NCBI GenBank assembly: GCA_004144935.1
Contig: SDZP01000025.1
Span: 1 to 18,527, forward strand
Direction: 5' to 3'
Length of the DNA: 18,527 nucleotides
From: Caulobacteraceae bacterium
GTDB lineage: Bacteria > Pseudomonadota > Alphaproteobacteria > Caulobacterales > Caulobacteraceae
This document shows positions 15,139 through 18,527 of the stretch, in pieces. The stretch's first letter is position 1. Each line of letters opens with the position of its first letter. Below the pieces are notes generated by a model. The model was not told where the DNA came from and ran no database searches. It saw only the letters and a program-made list of their open reading frames with translations. The translations under genes were made by a program, and so were the position numbers.

Positions 15139-16059
15139 TCACGCGTCCTGCAACGCCTGCACATGCGCCAGGGCCGAACGCCCCAGCGCCTCTAGGTCGT
15201 AACCGCCCTCGAGGGAGGAGACAACCCGCCCCCGGGCGCGCCCGTTCGCCACGGCGACCACCGCCCGGGTCGCCCAGGCATAGTCCTCGGCCTCGAGGAG
15301 CTGCTGGGCCAGCGGATCGCGGGCATGGGCGTCGAAGCCGGCGGAGATGATCACAAGATTGGGGGCGAAGGCGTCCACCTCGCCCATCAGCCGCTCGAAG
15401 GTGGCCCGCCACTGGGCGCGGGGGGCCATCGGCGCGACCGTGCCGTTGACGATGTTGCCGACCCCGGTCTCGGACGGATCGCCGGTGCCGGGGTAGAGCG
15501 GCGACTGGTGGATCGAGGCGAGGAACAGGCTGGGGTCGGTCTCGAACACCGCCTGGGTGCCGTTGCCGTGGTGGACATCGAAATCGACCACGGCCACGCG
15601 GTCGAGGCCGGCCGCCTGGGCCGCGCGGGCCGCGATGGCGACGTTGGAGAAGACGCAGAAGCCCATCGCCGTCTCCGGCTCTGCATGGTGGCCCGGCGGC
15701 CGGACGGCGCAGAAGGCTCGCTGGGCCTCGCCGCGGGCTACGGCGCGGACGGCCTCGATCGGCGCTCCCGCCGCGCGGCGGGCGGCGACGAGACTGCCGG
15801 GGGAGAGGAAGGTGTCCTCGTCCAGACGGACAATGCCGTTGGCGGGCGCGGCGGCGAGCATGGCGTCGATGTAGCGCCGGGGATGCACAAGCAGGAGATC
15901 GGCGATGGCCGCCTGTGGCGCCTCGAGCCGGCGCAGATCGAGGCCGGCATGATCGTCCAGCGCATCGACCACCGCCGTCAGCCGATCCGAGCGCTCGGCA
16001 TGGCCTTCACCGGGGTGGTGATCGAGCATGTCGGGGTGGGTGTAGTAGGCGACTGTCAT
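15139..16059 (-). CDS. HDAC-like (class II) deacetylase / acetylpolyamine amidohydrolase
   Basis: The 306-residue, single-domain protein is a zinc-dependent member of the histone deacetylase superfamily. Visible motifs are RPPGHHAEP (residues 120-128, tandem His124-125), VVDFDVHHGNGTQ (157-169) with zinc ligands Asp161 and His163, and SAGFDAHARDPL (239-250) with zinc ligand Asp243. SLEGGYD (282-288) carries the transition-state Tyr287. All catalytic residues are present. In bacteria such enzymes act on acetylated polyamines, acetoin-like compounds or lysines; the sequence does not say which. The start at 16059 gives the usual short N-terminus (MTVAYYTHPDM). It is divergent from a GNAT acetyltransferase across 114 bases, so an acetylation/deacetylation pair is possible but unproven. 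Confidence 0.93.
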   Translation of the reverse strand: MTVAYYTHPDMLDHHPGEGHAERSDRLTAVVDALDDHAGLDLRRLEAPQAAIADLLLVHPRRYIDAMLAAAPANGIVRLDEDTFLSPGSLVAARRAAGAPIEAVRAVARGEAQRAFCAVRPPGHHAEPETAMGFCVFSNVAIAARAAQAAGLDRVAVVDFDVHHGNGTQAVFETDPSLFLASIHQSPLYPGTGDPSETGVGNIVNGTVAPMAPRAQWRATFERLMGEVDAFAPNLVIISAGFDAHARDPLAQQLLEAEDYAWATRAVVAVANGRARGRVVSSLEGGYDLEALGRSALAHVQALQDA

Positions 16060-16173
16060 GGCAAGACTTCATTCGCTGGGCTTATGACCGGGGCGTCAAA
16101 TCCTGCGTGGCAGAGACCTCGCCGGTCAGGGTAGTCACGGGTGCACATAGCGGAATCATAGCCCAGCAAACCG

Positions 16174-16689
16174 ATGTCAGCACCCATCATCCGCCGCGCC
16201 ACGCCCGCAGACGCCGAAAGCCTGTCGCGGATCGGCGGGGAGACCTTCACCGAGACTTTCGGGCATCTCTATCCGCCGGAGGACCTGTCAGCCTTTCTCG
16301 CCTACGCCTATGGCCTGGAGCGAACCCGCGGCGATCTCGCCGATCCGGAGAAGGCCAGCTGGCTGGTCGAGCATGACGGTCAGGTGGTCGGCTACGCCTC
16401 GGCCGGGCCGTGCGGCCTGCCTCACCCGGACGCCAGGCCGGCCGACGGCGAACTCTACCGGCTGTACCTGTTCAAGGCCCACCAGGGCGGCGGCCTCGGA
16501 CGGCGGTTGCTGGACACCGTGCTGGGGTGGCTGGAGCGGGACGGTCAGCGCACCCTGTGGATCGGCGTCTGGTCGGAGAATCATGGCGCGCAGCGGCTCT
16601 ATGGCCGCCTCGGCTTCGAACGGGTCGGCGACTACATCTTTCCGGTCGGGCGGACGATGGATGAGGAATTCATCCTGCGGCGCGGCTGA
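16174..16689 (+). CDS. GNAT-family N-acetyltransferase
   Basis: The 171-residue protein has the GNAT fold from end to end: IIRRATPADAESLSRIGGET (residues 5-24), the central strand WLVEHDGQVVGYASAG, and YRLYLFKAHQGGGLGRRLLD, which includes the acetyl-CoA pyrophosphate-binding motif A (QGGGLGRRL). The C-terminal motif is NHGAQRLYGRLGFERVGDY. It transfers acetyl groups from acetyl-CoA to an amine; the substrate cannot be read from the sequence. No Shine-Dalgarno precedes the ATG, so a short-leader or leaderless mRNA is possible. The gene stands head-to-head with the deacetylase gene and 39 bases before crtY on the same strand. Confidence 0.93.
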   Translation: MSAPIIRRATPADAESLSRIGGETFTETFGHLYPPEDLSAFLAYAYGLERTRGDLADPEKASWLVEHDGQVVGYASAGPCGLPHPDARPADGELYRLYLFKAHQGGGLGRRLLDTVLGWLERDGQRTLWIGVWSENHGAQRLYGRLGFERVGDYIFPVGRTMDEEFILRRG

Positions 16690-16696
16690 TCACTGG

Positions 16697-16721
16697 TTCC
16701 CCCGCCGTGGCGTGCTACATC
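16697..16721 (+). promoter_or_regulatory. Candidate promoter of crtY, predicting a leaderless mRNA
   Basis: GCTACATC at 16714-16721 is a perfect match to the Caulobacter -10 consensus GCTANAWC. TTCCCCC at 16697-16703, ten bases upstream, is a partial -35 (four of seven). The start point would fall about six to eight bases after the -10, at or next to the crtY ATG at 16729. The lack of any Shine-Dalgarno before that ATG agrees with a leaderless transcript. Confidence 0.5.
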
Positions 16722-16728
16722 CCGCGTC

Positions 16729-17901
16729 ATGGGGCGCGCCTTCGACCATGACGTGATCATCGCCGGCGGCGGTCTGGCCGGCGGCCTGATCGCTCTGCGC
16801 CTGCGCGCCTTTCGCCCGAGCCTGGATATCCTGCTGCTGGAGGCCGGGCCGGTGCTCGGCGGCGTCCACACCTGGTCCTGTTTCGAGAGCGACCTGACGC
16901 CGGAAATCCGCGACTGGATCACGCCGATGATCAGCCACCGCTGGGCCGGCTACAGCGTGCGCTTCCCTGGCTACGAACGGCGGCTGACCACCCCCTACCT
17001 GTCCATCGCCTCCAGCCGCTTCGCCGAGCATGTGACGCGTGAACTGGGCGCCGGCGTGCGACTGAACGCCCGCGTCGCCGACCTGGAGGCCAACATCGTG
17101 GCGATGGCCGATGGCGCCACCCTGACCGCTCCCCTTGTCATCGACGCCCGGGGGCCGAGCACCGGCCCGCTGGTGCTGGGCTGGCAAAAGTTCCTCGGCC
17201 AGGAGGTCGAGCTGGCGGCGCCCCACGGCCTCACCGGCCCCATCGTCATGGACGCCACGGTCGACCAGCTGGACGGCTACCGCTTCCTCTACACCCTGCC
17301 CCTGTCGCCGACCCGGCTGATGATCGAGGACACCCGCTACAGCGACGGCGAGGCGCTGGACAAGGCCGACCTGCGCGCCGACATCGCCGCCTACGCCCAG
17401 GCGCAGGGATGGCGGATCGCGTCTCTCGTGCGCGAGGAGGACGGCATCCTGCCCATCGCGCTCGGCGGCGACATCGACGCCTGGTGGGATCGCTCGGGGA
17501 CCGCCGCCAGCGTCGGCCTGCGCGCCGCCCTCTTCCAGCCGGCCACCGGCTACAGCCTGCCCGACGCCGCCCGCCTGGCCGACGAGATCGCCGTCCTGCC
17601 CAGGCTCGACACCGCGACGGTGCGGGCCGCCGTGCGCCAGCGATCGATGACGACCTGGCGTGACCGCGCCTTCTTCCGGCTGCTCAATCGCATGCTGTTC
17701 CGCGCCTGCGCGCCGGAGCTGCGCTACCGCGTCATCGGCCGCTTCTATCGCCTGCGCCAGCCGCTGGTCGAACGCTTCTACGCCGCCCGGCTCACCCTGG
17801 CCGACAAGGCGCGAATCCTCACCGGCAAGCCGCCGGTGCCCATCGGCGCCGCCCTCAGGGTGATGGCCGAAACCTCAGTGCTTGGAGACCTTCCCCGATG
17901 A
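16729..17901 (+). CDS. crtY: Lycopene beta-cyclase CrtY
   Basis: CrtY closes the ends of lycopene to give beta-carotene, using reduced FAD without net redox change, at the inner membrane. The 390-residue protein has the N-terminal dinucleotide-binding motif DVIIAGGGLAGGLIALRL (residues 8-25). It also has HTWSCF (47-52), MIEDTRYSD (the bacterial counterpart of the plant FLEET motif), QPATGYSLPDAARLA, and the C-terminal signature GRFYRLRQPLVERFYAARLT followed by KARILTGKPPVP. Length is typical for proteobacterial CrtY. The next gene, crtI, starts within its stop codon (ATGA), so the two form an operon. The ATG at 16729 has no Shine-Dalgarno, but the Rossmann motif begins at residue 8, so this start fits the family. 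Confidence 0.95.
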   Translation: MGRAFDHDVIIAGGGLAGGLIALRLRAFRPSLDILLLEAGPVLGGVHTWSCFESDLTPEIRDWITPMISHRWAGYSVRFPGYERRLTTPYLSIASSRFAEHVTRELGAGVRLNARVADLEANIVAMADGATLTAPLVIDARGPSTGPLVLGWQKFLGQEVELAAPHGLTGPIVMDATVDQLDGYRFLYTLPLSPTRLMIEDTRYSDGEALDKADLRADIAAYAQAQGWRIASLVREEDGILPIALGGDIDAWWDRSGTAASVGLRAALFQPATGYSLPDAARLADEIAVLPRLDTATVRAAVRQRSMTTWRDRAFFRLLNRMLFRACAPELRYRVIGRFYRLRQPLVERFYAARLTLADKARILTGKPPVPIGAALRVMAETSVLGDLPR

Positions 17902-18527
17902 CCCAGAAACGCGTTGCGGTCATCGGATCGGGGTTCGGCGGCCTGGCCCTCGCCATCCGCCTGCAGTCGGCCGGCCACGCCGTCACCCTCTATGAGGGCC
18001 GCGACAAGCCGGGCGGCCGGGCCTACGTCTGGAAGGAAGCGGGCCACACCTTCGACGCCGGCCCCACGGTCATCACCGACCCGGCCTGCCTGGAGGAACT
18101 GTTCGCCCTGTCGGGCCGCAAGCTGGCCGACTACGTCGAACTGATCAGCGTCGATCCCTTCTACCGCCTGTGCTGGGAGGACGGCGACACCTTCGACTAC
18201 GTCAACGACCAGGCCGAACTGGACCGTCAGATCGGCGCCAGAAACCCGGCCGATGTCGAGGGTTACAAGCGTTTCCTGAAGTACAGCGAGGAGCTGTTCC
18301 AGGAGGGCTACGTCAAGCTCGGCCATGTGCCCTTCCTCGACTTCAAGAGCATGATCGTCGCCGCCCCGCAGCTGATGAAGCTGCAGGCCTGGCGCAGCGT
18401 CTACGCCAAGGTCTGCGGCTTCGTGCAGGACGAGCACCTGCGCCAAGCCCTGTCCTTCCACACCCTGCTGGTCGGCGGCAGCCCCTTCGCCACCTCGTCG
18501 ATCTACGCCCTGATCCATGCGCTGGAG
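17898..18527 (+). CDS. crtI: Phytoene desaturase CrtI (C-terminus cut by window edge)
   Basis: CrtI is an FAD enzyme that desaturates phytoene stepwise to lycopene (or neurosporene). The 210 visible codons show the FAD-binding motif VAVIGSGFGGLALAIRLQ (residues 6-23), the acidic strand end LYEGRDKPGGRAYVW, and TFDAGPTVITDP (51-62), all diagnostic of the family. SFHTLLVGGSPFATSSIYAL then appears near the edge. A full CrtI is about 490-510 residues, so the remaining part lies to the right. The ATG overlaps the crtY stop (ATGA), implying translational coupling. The visible part cannot separate a three-step from a four-step enzyme, but pairing with CrtY points to lycopene as product. Confidence 0.95.
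   Translation, partial: MTQKRVAVIGSGFGGLALAIRLQSAGHAVTLYEGRDKPGGRAYVWKEAGHTFDAGPTVITDPACLEELFALSGRKLADYVELISVDPFYRLCWEDGDTFDYVNDQAELDRQIGARNPADVEGYKRFLKYSEELFQEGYVKLGHVPFLDFKSMIVAAPQLMKLQAWRSVYAKVCGFVQDEHLRQALSFHTLLVGGSPFATSSIYALIHALE

Noticed and set aside
16093..16099. Perfect minus-strand -35 match (TTGACGC) before the deacetylase gene
   Set aside because: No -10 element resembling GCTANAWC occurs 10-14 bases downstream, so the promoter is not supported.

Overview
The window looks like a chromosomal segment of a Caulobacteraceae bacterium (Caulobacter, Brevundimonas or Phenylobacterium type, Alphaproteobacteria). The DNA is very GC-rich with strong G/C preference at third codon positions. 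Genes for a polar flagellum are arranged as in Caulobacter, with a divergent fliL-fliM and flgF-flgG-flgA-flgH layout. Several promoter-like sites fit the Caulobacter housekeeping consensus, and one is a near-perfect sigma-54 element. The genus is inference; no rRNA or tRNA is present to fix it.

Layout. (1) Positions 1-2804, minus strand: a flagellar operon fliL, fliM, pflI-like and a MotE-family gene that runs off the left edge. The last three junctions are short or overlapping. (2) Positions 2805-3025: a divergent control region with a sigma-54 promoter for flgF, an FlbD-type palindrome and a CtrA-like half box for fliL. (3) Positions 3026-6062, plus strand: flgF-flgG-flgA-flgH, encoding the proximal and distal rod, the P-ring chaperone and the L-ring. 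(4) Positions 6198-7191, plus strand: two short secreted proteins that resemble each other and match no family I recognise. (5) Positions 7195-8184, minus strand: a Band 7/SPFH membrane protein whose leader can fold so that its ribosome binding site is paired. (6) Positions 8245-10520, minus strand: dxs followed closely by a small lipoprotein gene. (7) Positions 10676-13141, minus strand: a large secreted protein with seven FG-GAP repeats plus RTX calcium repeats, standing between dxs and ispA. (8) Positions 13233-14362, minus strand: ispA and xseB, overlapping by one base. (9) Positions 14457-16059, minus strand: a histidine phosphatase and an HDAC-like deacetylase. (10) Positions 16174-18527, plus strand: a GNAT acetyltransferase, then crtY and crtI, with crtI running off the right edge.

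Two themes connect the genes. The left third builds the flagellar motor, rod and outer rings. The right half is an isoprenoid neighbourhood: Dxs makes DXP, IspA elongates prenyl diphosphates, CrtI desaturates phytoene and CrtY cyclises lycopene, so precursor supply and beta-carotene formation lie within about 10 kb. The phytoene synthase and any GGPP synthase needed between them are not in the window.

I see no CRISPR array, insertion sequence, phage gene, rRNA or tRNA, and no gap without a gene exceeds about 220 bases. The least explained items are the secreted paralogue pair with an FlbD-like site upstream, the RTX/FG-GAP gene interrupting the isoprenoid genes, the Band 7 leader structure, a probable leaderless crtY, and a perfect 31-base inverted repeat ending exactly at the left edge. 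I did not find convincing evidence for a wholly new multi-gene system.
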